This document shows, in pieces, positions 15,256 to 23,637 of a stretch of DNA of 64,000 nt. The translations under genes and the position numbers were made by a program. The notes beneath the pieces were generated by a model. The model saw only the letters and a list, made by a program, of their open reading frames with translations, was not told the origin of the DNA and did not search any database. How positions within the stretch are numbered: position 1 is the first letter of the stretch; each line of letters starts with the position of its first letter. The DNA comes from an uncultured Faecalibacterium sp. (GTDB lineage: Bacteria > Bacillota > Clostridia > Oscillospirales > Ruminococcaceae), in the NCBI GenBank assembly GCA_900540455.1, contig UQGD01000002.1, positions 1 to 64,000 on the forward strand, in the 5' to 3' direction.

Positions 15256-16365
15256 ATGTATGATTGGCAGGTAAAATTGTTTGGCAAGGAAAAGCTCTAC
15301 CTGGCAGGGCCGGAGTGCTTTTACACCAATGGCTATACCCTTTGGGATTCGATGCGCCGCAAGGCAGAGTATTACGGTTTTGGGGTCACGATGCCCAGCG
15401 ATAACCCGGTGGATATGAGCAGCCCGGACCGGCGTGACCATGCAAAAGCTATTTTCCAGAACTGTGCCCGCTGCATGAATGAGTCTACGGCCATCCTGGT
15501 GGATCTGGAGACCTTCCGCGGGGCAGAGCCGGACGGCGGCTCCATCTATGAGCTGGGAATGGCCTATGCAAGAGGCATCCGCTGCTATGGCTATACCCGC
15601 GATAAGCGTCCGCTGACCTGGAAGGTGCAGGGCGCACACCTGGCAGACGGCGTCGTCTGCGGCCCGGATAATAAGCCGCTGCCCTATGCAGATCTTCCGT
15701 TTGCACCGTCCATTGTCGGCGCCAGCAAGGTCATCGAGGGCGACCTCTCGGATTGCCTCCGCCTGATGATGATTGACCTGGAAGAGGATGCAAAAAACCA
15801 GGCACTTGGGCTGCAAAAAGCACAGCAAAACCCGGCCGCACCGGCAGCGCATGACCGTCCGGTGGTTTATCTGGCCAGTACAGAGCGCTATGACCCGGAT
15901 GCTTGTGCAAAGTACGAACAGGTGAAAGCGATCTGCGCATCCTATGGGTTTGATGCGGTTGCCCCAATGGACCTTGTGGACAATGAGGCGGCAGCAGACC
16001 CGGAGAATCCGTACCAGACCGCAGCGCAGCTGTTCCATCGTTACCAGCAGCATGTGCGGGACTGCGATATCATCCTGGCAGACCTGAACGATTTCCGCGG
16101 CTATGAACCCAGCAACGATGTCAGCTTTGAGTGCGGCATGGGGTACCAGCTGGGCAAAAAACTGTTTGGTTATATGCGGGACACCACCCCCATGCGGGAG
16201 CGCATCCCTAACTACGGCGAGTCGCGGGAGTACCGGGATGAGTGCGGACGCAATGCAGAAAACTTCGATTATCCCATCAATTTGATGTTCGCTGGCTCCA
16301 TGCCGATCTTCCAGTGCAGCAGCTTTGAGGATGCCGTCCGGCAGATGGCGGAAGCACAGAAGTAA
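15256..16365 (+). CDS. Tandem nucleoside 2-deoxyribosyltransferase-fold protein
   Basis: The 369-residue product contains two copies of the nucleoside 2-deoxyribosyltransferase fold. Copy one (about 12-175) has LYLAGPECF, DLETFRGAEPDGG and SIYELGMAYARG with the expected Glu. Copy two (about 205-365) has VYLASTERYD, ILADLNDFRGYEPSND and SFECGMGYQLG. Both keep the DFRGxEP block, which is shared within the protein, showing an internal duplication. Family enzymes transfer or hydrolyse deoxyribose between bases and are usually single-domain oligomers of about 150-160 residues. Its place between nucleoside hydrolase and adenine deaminase suggests nucleoside or nucleotide breakdown. Start is ATG 15256, after AAAGGA. 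Confidence 0.82.
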   Translation: MYDWQVKLFGKEKLYLAGPECFYTNGYTLWDSMRRKAEYYGFGVTMPSDNPVDMSSPDRRDHAKAIFQNCARCMNESTAILVDLETFRGAEPDGGSIYELGMAYARGIRCYGYTRDKRPLTWKVQGAHLADGVVCGPDNKPLPYADLPFAPSIVGASKVIEGDLSDCLRLMMIDLEEDAKNQALGLQKAQQNPAAPAAHDRPVVYLASTERYDPDACAKYEQVKAICASYGFDAVAPMDLVDNEAAADPENPYQTAAQLFHRYQQHVRDCDIILADLNDFRGYEPSNDVSFECGMGYQLGKKLFGYMRDTTPMRERIPNYGESREYRDECGRNAENFDYPINLMFAGSMPIFQCSSFEDAVRQMAEAQK

Positions 16366-16407
16366 ACCGGAAATTCTGGACAGGGGCAAAGCGGAAGGGA
16401 GGCTCTT

Positions 16408-18147
16408 ATGCAGACAGAACAACGCCGGCAGCAGATCTCTGCTGCCAAGGGAGAACGGCCTGTGGAACTTGTGCTGAAACGGGCCCGGGTGGTAAATGTT
16501 TTTACTAACGAGGTGGAACAGGCAGATGTGGCCATCCACCAGGGACAGATCGTAGGCATAGGCGAATACACCGGGGAGACAGAGCTGGACCTTGCAGGAA
16601 AGTATGTCTGTCCTGGTCTGATCGATGGGCATATCCACATCGAAAGCTCCATGCTCTGCGGCCCTGCCTTTGCACAGGCCGTCCTGCCCCATGGGACCGT
16701 AGCTGTGGTGACCGATCCGCACGAGATCTCCAATGTGGCCGGGACAGCCGGTCTGGAGTTTATGATGGAGACCACAAAGGATCTGGATCTTTCGGTCTAC
16801 TTTATGCTGCCGTCCTGTGTGCCGGCAGCAGACCTGGATGAATCCGGTGCAGTGCTGGAAGCCGAAGATCTGGCCCCGTATTACGCATCGCCCCGTGTTC
16901 TGGGTCTGGCAGAATTGATGAATGTCTTTGGAACAGTGCACGGGGATGAAAAGATCCTGAAAAAGATCGAGGACTGTGCAGCGGCCCGCAAACCGATGGA
17001 CGGTCATGCACCTTTCCTCAGCGGCAAAGATCTGAACGCCTATATCACAGCGGGTGTGCAGTCCGACCATGAGTGCTCTGCGTTGGAAGAAGCAATGGAA
17101 AAGCTCCGCCGGGGACAGTATATCATGGTGCGGGAGGGTACTGCGGCGCAGAATCTTCAGGCCCTGCTCCCGCTGTTCCAGGAGCCTTATTGCGAGCGGT
17201 GCATGCTGGTGACGGATGATAAGCACCCCGGCGATCTGCTGGAAGGCGGCCATATCGATTTCATCATCCGCAAAGCGGTGGCGGCAGGAGTGGACCCCAT
17301 CCTGGCGATCAAGATGGGCAGCCTGATCCCCGCCCGTTACTTCGGTTTGACCCAAAATGGTGCAGTCGCCCCGGGCTACGCAGCGGATCTGATCGTGGTG
17401 TCGGATCTGGAAAACTTCACAGTGGAACAGGTCTATAAGGCCGGCAAGCTGGTGGCCGAAAAGGGCCATGCGCTTCACCCGGCTCCGCTTCAGCTGGATA
17501 AGGCGCGGTTTGACAGTGTACTGCACTCCTTCCATATGGACGAGATCACCCTGCAGGATCTGGAACTTCGGCAGACAGGGGAGTGGGAGCGGGTCATTTG
17601 CCTGACCCCTCATGAGCTGCTGACCCAGGAAAAGATCGTCCCCTTCCAGACCCATCCCGGGACAGCCCCCGGCGTGGATGTGGAACAAAAGATCGTCAAG
17701 CTGGCGGTTTTTGAGCGGCACCACAACTCTGGCCATGTGGGGATCGGCTTTCTGGGTAATTATGGCCTGCGCTGCGGTGCCGTAGCCTCCAGTATTGCCC
17801 ACGATTCCCATAACCTTATCGTGGCAGGCACCAACGATGCAGATATGGTCCTGGCTGGCAATCGGGTCCGTCAAAATGGCGGCGGACTGGCGTTTGCCGT
17901 CAACGGGCAGGTGGTTGGAGAACTGCCTCTCCCCGTTGCAGGTCTGATGAGTACAGAAGATGCAGTGTCGGTGGAAAAGACCCTCCGAGAGCTGAAAGCC
18001 GCCCTGCGGGAGTATGGTATCTCGGAAGAGATCGATGCTTTTATGACCTTGGCTTTTGTCAGCCTGCCGGTGATCCCAAAGCTTCGGCTGAATACCTACG
18101 GCATCGTGGATGCAGAGCGGCAGCAGATCCTCCCGGCGGTGTTCTGA
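16408..18147 (+). CDS. ade: Adenine deaminase
   Basis: Converts adenine to hypoxanthine plus ammonia, a purine salvage step. The 579-residue amidohydrolase has the metal-binding PGLIDGHIHIESSM near residue 70, VTDPHEISNVAGT near 98, the VTDDKHPGDLL motif near 270 and the C-terminal HNSGHVGIGFLG, all typical of Ade. GGGAGG precedes the ATG. Last gene of the operon; adenine made by the upstream nucleoside hydrolase would be its substrate. A strong bidirectional terminator follows. Confidence 0.96.
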   Translation: MQTEQRRQQISAAKGERPVELVLKRARVVNVFTNEVEQADVAIHQGQIVGIGEYTGETELDLAGKYVCPGLIDGHIHIESSMLCGPAFAQAVLPHGTVAVVTDPHEISNVAGTAGLEFMMETTKDLDLSVYFMLPSCVPAADLDESGAVLEAEDLAPYYASPRVLGLAELMNVFGTVHGDEKILKKIEDCAAARKPMDGHAPFLSGKDLNAYITAGVQSDHECSALEEAMEKLRRGQYIMVREGTAAQNLQALLPLFQEPYCERCMLVTDDKHPGDLLEGGHIDFIIRKAVAAGVDPILAIKMGSLIPARYFGLTQNGAVAPGYAADLIVVSDLENFTVEQVYKAGKLVAEKGHALHPAPLQLDKARFDSVLHSFHMDEITLQDLELRQTGEWERVICLTPHELLTQEKIVPFQTHPGTAPGVDVEQKIVKLAVFERHHNSGHVGIGFLGNYGLRCGAVASSIAHDSHNLIVAGTNDADMVLAGNRVRQNGGGLAFAVNGQVVGELPLPVAGLMSTEDAVSVEKTLRELKAALREYGISEEIDAFMTLAFVSLPVIPKLRLNTYGIVDAERQQILPAVF

Positions 18148-18298
18148 AAAAAGAAGGAGGCCGGGTGGTTGGTTCTGTGGGCTGACCACAGCAGCAGCGT
18201 CTGTGGGGGATCACTTTTTTGGCTTTATGACAGTAGACAGAAAACTGGATGCAGGGCAGGGAGGTCCTGCTGTTATCTGGGAACAGAAAAAGAGCAAT

Positions 18299-18334
18299 AC
18301 AAAACCGGCATAGCTTTGGCTATGCCGGTTTTGT
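18299..18334. terminator. Bidirectional terminator between ade and the ABC exporter gene
   Basis: Perfect 15-bp stem (CAAAACCGGCATAGC and its complement) with a 4-base loop and flanking A and T tracts, able to stop transcription from both sides. The 150 bases before it show nothing else I recognise. Confidence 0.85.
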
Positions 18335-18398
18335 GCGCCTGTGGCGGGAAAGGGAAGCTCCGCCGCAGGTGGAATATTTGCGATAGGGATCAGCGCTC

Positions 18399-21300
18399 TT
18401 ATTCCGACCGCAGCGCTGTGACAGGGTTGCACTTGGCAGCGCTCATCGAGGGGATCAGACCGCCCAGGATGGTCAGCAGCGTGGAGAGCAGCACCAGGAT
18501 CACGGCTGCATCCAGCGGCAGCACCGCTGTCATTTGACTGCTGCCGGATACCGACCGGATCAGCATATTGCCGGGGATCAGCAGCAGTTCGCTGAGGATG
18601 ATGCCCAGTATGCCGGAGAACAGACCAATGATCAAGGTCTCGGCATTGAACACCTCGGACACATTGCGCTTGGATGCGCCAATGGCACGCAGGATGCCGA
18701 TCTCCTTACGGCGTTCCAGCACACTGATATAGGTGATGACGCCGATCATGATGGAGGAGACCACCAGCGAGATGGACACAAAGGCCACCAGCATACTACT
18801 GATCATGTTCACGATCTCGGTCACAGAGGTCATCAGAGTGCCCACCAGATCGGTGTAGCGGATCACCTTTTCCTCCTCGCCCTGTGCGGTCATTGCGTTG
18901 TTGTAGGTCTCCAGCTCTTCCAGGATCACAGCCTTGCTCTCAAAATCCAAGGGATAGATCCGGATCTGGCTGGGACGAGAGAAGTCCACATACCCAAAGT
19001 TTTGCAGGTTGGAATCATATGTGGCGCTGGAGGAGAGCATAGCCGAAGTCAGCAGCTCGCTGATCTGGGTCTCATCCATGCTCAGAGAGATGGCATCCTT
19101 AAAGGCAGATGCATCGATCTTAATGGCGTTTTCCATCTGGCTGGCCAGCTTGGACAGACCCTTTTGCAGCTGGGTCTGCAAGGTGGCCATGATCTTGGGC
19201 ATAGCCTGGCTCATGACCTGCTGCAGCACACTTCCCAGCTGAGTCTGCAGCACCTGGTTCAGCTGTGCAGAATACCCGGCCAGAGCCTGCTGCAATGCAG
19301 TGGAAAGCTGCTGGCTTACCGCCTGCTTGTCGATCAGCTCTTCCATAGCTTCCTTCATCAGCTGCTGGAACTGAGGCGTCTGCAGGTAGGAGCCAAAGTC
19401 CAGCCGGTTCAGATGCAAAAATCCGTTGCCGATCACATAATCCTTGTAACCGTTCAGCACTTTCTGGGCCAGGGCCTGTACCTTTTCAGCAGGGATGGAC
19501 AGGCTCAGGCTTTCCATCAAAGCACCAATGGTGTCCGGGTCCAGACCGGGCAGCTGGCTGAAGTCCAGCTGCAGCGAGCTGAAATCCACCAGACCTTCCA
19601 GATCCAGTGCGCCGCTGTTCAGATCAAACACACCGGACAGATCCAGTGCATTGGGGTTGAACTGGAATGCCTGCTGCAAGCGATCGGTATCAACAGAGAA
19701 CAGCTTGTTCAGCTCCAGTGCCGGAGCCTTTTCCTCCGCACCAAACGGCTGGCCGGTAAGGACGTTCACTTCCGGCTGTGCCATCTGCTGGTGGACGATC
19801 TCGCTGTTGGAAGCAAAGTCTGCCATATGGGGGACCAGATCCGGAGAATAGGCAATGCCGGAACCCAGCATGGTGGCAGAAGCATTGGCCTTGGGCTGTA
19901 CAACGCCCACCACGGTCAGATCTTCCGAGTTTGCCAGAAGCTCCTGCATAAAGGGCTTATCATCGCCCTTATCCACCCAGACACTGTGGGCGTCATCGTA
20001 GACATAACGCTGGGCAGGGTTGGCCAGCTTGAAGTGGATATTCAAAAAATCCTCATAGCGGTAGGCGTGGAAGTCCTCCGGAAGGTCTACATTTTGGTTC
20101 TGGGCAAATTGCTGCACCATTTTATCCAGCTCGGCGCTGTCCCGCAGACCCATGGAGTAGAGCGCATAGTCCGTTACACTGCCGTCCGCCGCCAGCACCA
20201 CCACACACTCGTTGTAGTGCTCGGGCCACCGTCCGGCTTTTACGTCGTACTGGGTGTCGTACAGTCCTTCGTTCCGGGGCAGGGAATAGAATACGCTGGT
20301 ATCCATCATGGAGGATACCACCTCATTGGTGGAGGATACGCCGCTGAGACCCAGCGCCGCCAGGGTGGAATCCGGGTTGACCTGGCGGTAGCTGCCGTCC
20401 TCCCGGATCTGATAGATCTGAGGAGATACACCGTATAGATACTCAATGGACGAGGCGTGCTGTGCAGCAGATGCGGCGTCGCTTTCCAGATAAGCCTTCA
20501 ATGAGGCCAAGTCGTTGGAGGAGATGCCGGACACCAGCGGGGTGATCAGCTCCCGTACCGTGACCATGCCCTCTTCAGGGGCGTTCTGTGAGCCGACAAC
20601 GCCTTGCCCTAAGGGGCTGGAGGAGAGCATGGAAGTGATGTCGATGCCGTTGCTAAGGATCTGCAGCGGGTATTCCGACAAGGTGGAGCGCTCCATATCC
20701 GCGATGTAGTCATTGACACCGGCGGAAAGAGAGATGATCAATGCAATGCCGATAATACCAATGGAGCCAGCAAATGCTGTCAGCAGAGTACGGGCTTTTT
20801 TGGTGCGCAGGTTGTTGAAGCTCAGCACCAGGGAGGTGAACAAAGACATGGAGGACCGGCCCATATTCATATGCACCGGCGGCTCCAGCTGCGATTCATC
20901 CGGCCGGAAAGGATCAGTGTCAGATTGGATGATGCCGTCCTTCACGGTGACGATACGGGTAGCATACTGTTCAGCCAGGTCGGGGTTGTGGGTCACCATT
21001 ACCACCAGTCGGTCCTTAGCTACCTCTTTCAGCAGCTCCATTACCTGTACGCTGGTCTCACTGTCCAGTGCACCGGTGGGCTCGTCTGCCAGCAGGATAT
21101 CGGGGTTGTTGACCAAAGCACGGGCAATGGCGACTCGCTGCATCTGTCCGCCGGACATTTCAGAGGGGCGTTTGTGCAGCTGATCGCCCAGGCCCACCTT
21201 TTGCAGCGCCTCGGCGGCCCGGCGGCGGCGCTCCGCTCCGGATACGCCGGAGATGGTCAGCGCCAGCTCTACATTGGACAGAATAGTCTGGTGCGGGATC

Positions 21301-21581
21301 AGATTGTAACTTTGAAAAACAAAGCCTACCGTGTGGTTGCGGTAGGAGTCCCAGTCCCGGTCAGAGTATTTCTGGGTCGAGATCCCATTGATGATCATTT
21401 CGCCGCTGTCATAGCGGTCCAGTCCACCAATAATGTTTAACAGCGTGGTCTTGCCGGAACCACTGGGGCCTAGGATCGCGACAAACTCGTTGTCACGCAG
21501 GCTCAGACTGACGTCGTCCAGTGCTTTCTGCAGCAGCTCGCCGGTTTTATATTCTTTACGGATGTGTTTGAGCTTGAGCAT
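18399..21581 (-). CDS. MacB/FtsX-type ABC exporter, ATPase-permease fusion with large extracellular domain
   Basis: A 1060-residue fusion. Residues 1-225 form the ATPase: Walker A GPSGSGKTT at 38-46, signature MSGGQMQRVAIARAL near 140, Walker B ILLADEPTGAL near 160. A first membrane helix (about 270-290, TLLTAFAGSIGIIGIALIIS) is followed by a very long extracytoplasmic domain (about 300-900) containing an amphipathic stretch with many Gln/Leu repeats, then three FtsX membrane helices with the conserved ERRKEIGILRAIGASK segment. Such type VII ABC systems act by mechanotransmission, or export peptides or antimicrobials. AGGGAGGA sits before the ATG. No separate permease or partner gene lies beside it. 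Substrate unknown. Confidence 0.88.
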   Translation of the reverse strand: MLKLKHIRKEYKTGELLQKALDDVSLSLRDNEFVAILGPSGSGKTTLLNIIGGLDRYDSGEMIINGISTQKYSDRDWDSYRNHTVGFVFQSYNLIPHQTILSNVELALTISGVSGAERRRRAAEALQKVGLGDQLHKRPSEMSGGQMQRVAIARALVNNPDILLADEPTGALDSETSVQVMELLKEVAKDRLVVMVTHNPDLAEQYATRIVTVKDGIIQSDTDPFRPDESQLEPPVHMNMGRSSMSLFTSLVLSFNNLRTKKARTLLTAFAGSIGIIGIALIISLSAGVNDYIADMERSTLSEYPLQILSNGIDITSMLSSSPLGQGVVGSQNAPEEGMVTVRELITPLVSGISSNDLASLKAYLESDAASAAQHASSIEYLYGVSPQIYQIREDGSYRQVNPDSTLAALGLSGVSSTNEVVSSMMDTSVFYSLPRNEGLYDTQYDVKAGRWPEHYNECVVVLAADGSVTDYALYSMGLRDSAELDKMVQQFAQNQNVDLPEDFHAYRYEDFLNIHFKLANPAQRYVYDDAHSVWVDKGDDKPFMQELLANSEDLTVVGVVQPKANASATMLGSGIAYSPDLVPHMADFASNSEIVHQQMAQPEVNVLTGQPFGAEEKAPALELNKLFSVDTDRLQQAFQFNPNALDLSGVFDLNSGALDLEGLVDFSSLQLDFSQLPGLDPDTIGALMESLSLSIPAEKVQALAQKVLNGYKDYVIGNGFLHLNRLDFGSYLQTPQFQQLMKEAMEELIDKQAVSQQLSTALQQALAGYSAQLNQVLQTQLGSVLQQVMSQAMPKIMATLQTQLQKGLSKLASQMENAIKIDASAFKDAISLSMDETQISELLTSAMLSSSATYDSNLQNFGYVDFSRPSQIRIYPLDFESKAVILEELETYNNAMTAQGEEEKVIRYTDLVGTLMTSVTEIVNMISSMLVAFVSISLVVSSIMIGVITYISVLERRKEIGILRAIGASKRNVSEVFNAETLIIGLFSGILGIILSELLLIPGNMLIRSVSGSSQMTAVLPLDAAVILVLLSTLLTILGGLIPSMSAAKCNPVTALRSE

Positions 21582-22215
21582 AGTCCTCCCTTTCTGGGGC
21601 GGCCGGCACGGAAGTACACGGCCCCAAACGGCCCCCTTTGCCGGGATCGATCTGATATTAGTATGTTCATTTGTCGTCTGTTGTTAAAAGACGAGCCAGG
21701 CTTGCAGCGGAAATAGTGGAAAAAAGATTCCGATCCGGTGGGCTGCCTATACGCGTGCGGGCGGTCTGACAGCAACTCTGCAGCTTGTTCAGCGGTGCAG
21801 AGGGCCGCAAGGGGATGTGCGGCGTTTCAAGCCGTCAGCGGCGCCCTAACCCTTATAATTCTACCAAATGATTGTGAATATTCCATGGATATTTAGGGGA
21901 TGTCTTAGAAAAAATGCGCAAGAGCTTTTCATCTGGCGTGAAACTTTTCATTGCTGCGCTCATTTCTTGGGAAAACAAAGGTGGTTCCAGGGACTTTCTC
22001 TCCTCTAGTCTGTGCATCTGGGGCCAAAATACCCTTTGTTCCGGTGCAGATCATCCGCTGGAAGAATGGAGGGAGGGTGTGCTGCACCAAGCAGCGGGAC
22101 GTGCAGAAAGGTATTTTTTCGCTGTTTTTGCAAAAGTACTGTTTATTGGTCCCAAAACGTGCTATTCTTTGGATATGGAGCAAACCATTCCAGTCTGATG
22201 GGGGAGGCACAGCAA
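21582..22215. other. 634-base intergenic region without a convincing gene
   Basis: It separates the divergent ABC exporter and small membrane protein genes. Short open frames here lack ribosome sites and sensible composition. A perfect inverted repeat TCGTCT-N9-AGACGA lies at 21674-21694, about 93-113 bases upstream of the exporter start, and could be an operator. I see no known RNA. Confidence 0.5.
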
Positions 22216-22446
22216 ATGTCGGATAAAGATTATGGCTATTTTGGGAAAGGGAGCACGGGCTATGCGCAGTATAAAACGTCCTTCGACCGTAATTTTGGCG
22301 GCCCGGATAAGCAGCCCAGCGGCTGCTCTGGATGTGGTTTTTGGGTCAATCTGGTGTTTGTAGTTGTGGCGGTGCTCTTGATCCTGGGTCTTGTTCTGAG
22401 CGGAGCAATAACTCTGATCATGAACATATTCAATATGTTCTGGTGA
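22216..22446 (+). CDS. Small single-pass membrane protein of unknown function (76 aa)
   Basis: I do not recognise a family. The 76 residues start MSDKDYGYFGKGSTGYAQYK, a soluble polar head with several Tyr and Gly and a GCSGCGFW motif near residue 36, followed by one membrane helix (WVNLVFVVVAVLLILGLVLS) and a short tail ending MNIFNMFW. GGGGAGG lies 10 bases upstream and sets the start. An upstream in-frame extension from 22012 lacks a ribosome site. It stands between a large ABC exporter (divergent) and an orphan response regulator (same strand), which may hint at envelope stress. Confidence 0.75.
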   Translation: MSDKDYGYFGKGSTGYAQYKTSFDRNFGGPDKQPSGCSGCGFWVNLVFVVVAVLLILGLVLSGAITLIMNIFNMFW

Positions 22447-22514
22447 TCACAGAAAGGCAGTCTGTTCCACAAAAACTTCAAAAACGGTGCCCCGGCAAAA
22501 GAAAAGGCACAGCC

Positions 22515-22543
22515 TTGTGCTCCAGCGCAGAATCCGGTATACT
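22515..22543 (+). promoter_or_regulatory. Promoter of the response regulator gene
   Basis: TTGTGC, 17 bases, TATACT; start codon about 90 bases downstream. Confidence 0.6.
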
Positions 22544-22633
22544 AAGAAGAAAGCGATTTTCCGGGGGATGCGTTTTAGAGCAGGATCGTCCCGGAGCCAT
22601 CCGAACAAGCAAAGAGAAGGGGAGAGTCCGTTT

Positions 22634-23326
22634 ATGATCCGCGTGCTGATGGTGGAGGATGACCCGGTGATCCGGGACACCACTCGATACTTTCTGGAAA
22701 GCCAGCAAAATTTTTCTGTCACCTGCGCGGATACTGGGGGCGAAGCGCTGTCCCATGCGCGGGAGATCTTTGACGTGATCCTGATGGATATCCTGCTCCC
22801 AGACACGAACGGAGTGGATCTGTGTCAGCGTCTGCGCAGCTGGCACCATTGCCCGATCATCTTCACTTCCTGCCTGGACGATACGAAAACCATCGTGCGT
22901 GCGCTGGAGCTGGGCGGAGACGATTTTGTGTCGAAACCATATGATAACAAGATCCTGCTGGCCCGTATCATGGCCAACATCCGCCGTGTACAGATGGATG
23001 CGGCGGAACCCAGTGCCAATGGATATCACTGTGCGGCCTTTAGCTTGGATGCCAACAGCCATTGCGTCCAGAAAGGGGCAGCGTCTATCCATCTGGCAGA
23101 TATGGAATATAGGATCCTCAACCTGTTTGTCCGGCATCCCAATACTTTTTTTACCGCAAATCAGCTGTATGCCAAGATATGGGGCAAGGACAGCCTGGGG
23201 GATGTGCGCACGGTGCAGGTCCATATCCACAATCTCCGGGGCAAGATCGAGCCGAACCCCGCAAAGCCGGTCTACCTGAAAAATGTCTGGGGAAAAGGCT
23301 ATATCTTTACCCCGGAAGGCCAATGA
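22634..23326 (+). CDS. OmpR/PhoB-type response regulator (orphan)
   Basis: A 230-residue DNA-binding regulator. The receiver domain has the acidic pair in VEDDPVIRD, the phospho-accepting Asp in DVILMDILLPDTNG near residue 52, and the conserved Lys in DFVSKPYDN. The C-terminal winged helix (about 135-228) ends with VRTVQVHIHNLRGKIE and VWGKGYIF. GGGGAG supports ATG 22634; an open frame upstream has no ribosome site. No histidine kinase gene is adjacent. The exported flavin reductase gene downstream carries CTTAAT direct repeats before its promoter, possible targets. Confidence 0.92.
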   Translation: MIRVLMVEDDPVIRDTTRYFLESQQNFSVTCADTGGEALSHAREIFDVILMDILLPDTNGVDLCQRLRSWHHCPIIFTSCLDDTKTIVRALELGGDDFVSKPYDNKILLARIMANIRRVQMDAAEPSANGYHCAAFSLDANSHCVQKGAASIHLADMEYRILNLFVRHPNTFFTANQLYAKIWGKDSLGDVRTVQVHIHNLRGKIEPNPAKPVYLKNVWGKGYIFTPEGQ

Positions 23327-23351
23327 AATGACAGAATAGATCTTTGCTTTT

Positions 23352-23388
23352 GCAGACAGGTCGGTACACAGTATCGGCCTGCTTTTTG
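23352..23388 (+). terminator. Terminator after the response regulator gene
   Basis: CAGGTCG / CGGCCTG stem with one mismatch, then GCTTTTTG. Confidence 0.6.
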
Positions 23389-23541
23389 TTGCAAAACGGT
23401 GGATAAGGGTGGATCGGGTCATGGTTTCAAATCTTAATAAAACTTAATCAATGCTTTCGATTTGGGGCGGACACGACGCTGCAGCAGTTTCTGTGCCGGT
23501 TTTTTGGTGCTGGAAATATAATTCTGGTTAAGAAAACTTAA

Positions 23542-23570
23542 AAGACAAGACGGCTTCTTTGTGTTAAAAT
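23542..23570 (+). promoter_or_regulatory. Promoter of the first flavin reductase gene
   Basis: AAGACA, 17 bases, TAAAAT. The -35 is imperfect and overlaps the end of the TTAAG-AAAA-CTTAA palindrome, as expected for a regulated promoter. Confidence 0.6.
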
Positions 23571-23637
23571 ATTGTCGAACGAAGTTCCGTGGGCCTGTGA
23601 TCCACGGGTGGAACAAAAACAGAAAGGACCCCTTATC

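Larger units (their letters stand above)
23327..23637 (+). other. Intergenic region with direct repeats upstream of the flavin reductase
   Basis: After the terminator at 23352-23388 the region carries CTTAAT at 23433 and 23443 (10-base period) and a palindrome TTAAG-AAAA-CTTAA at 23528-23541 just before the promoter. Direct repeats at about one helical turn are typical sites for OmpR/PhoB regulators. Confidence 0.5.

Noticed and set aside
15190..18189. A 999-codon minus-strand open frame opposite the salvage operon
   Set aside because: Antisense shadow; the plus strand encodes the tandem deoxyribosyltransferase-fold protein and adenine deaminase with clear motifs.
21914..22198. A 94-codon plus-strand open frame upstream of the small membrane protein
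   Set aside because: No ribosome site, a mix of unrelated residues, and it ends inside the promoter region of the next gene.
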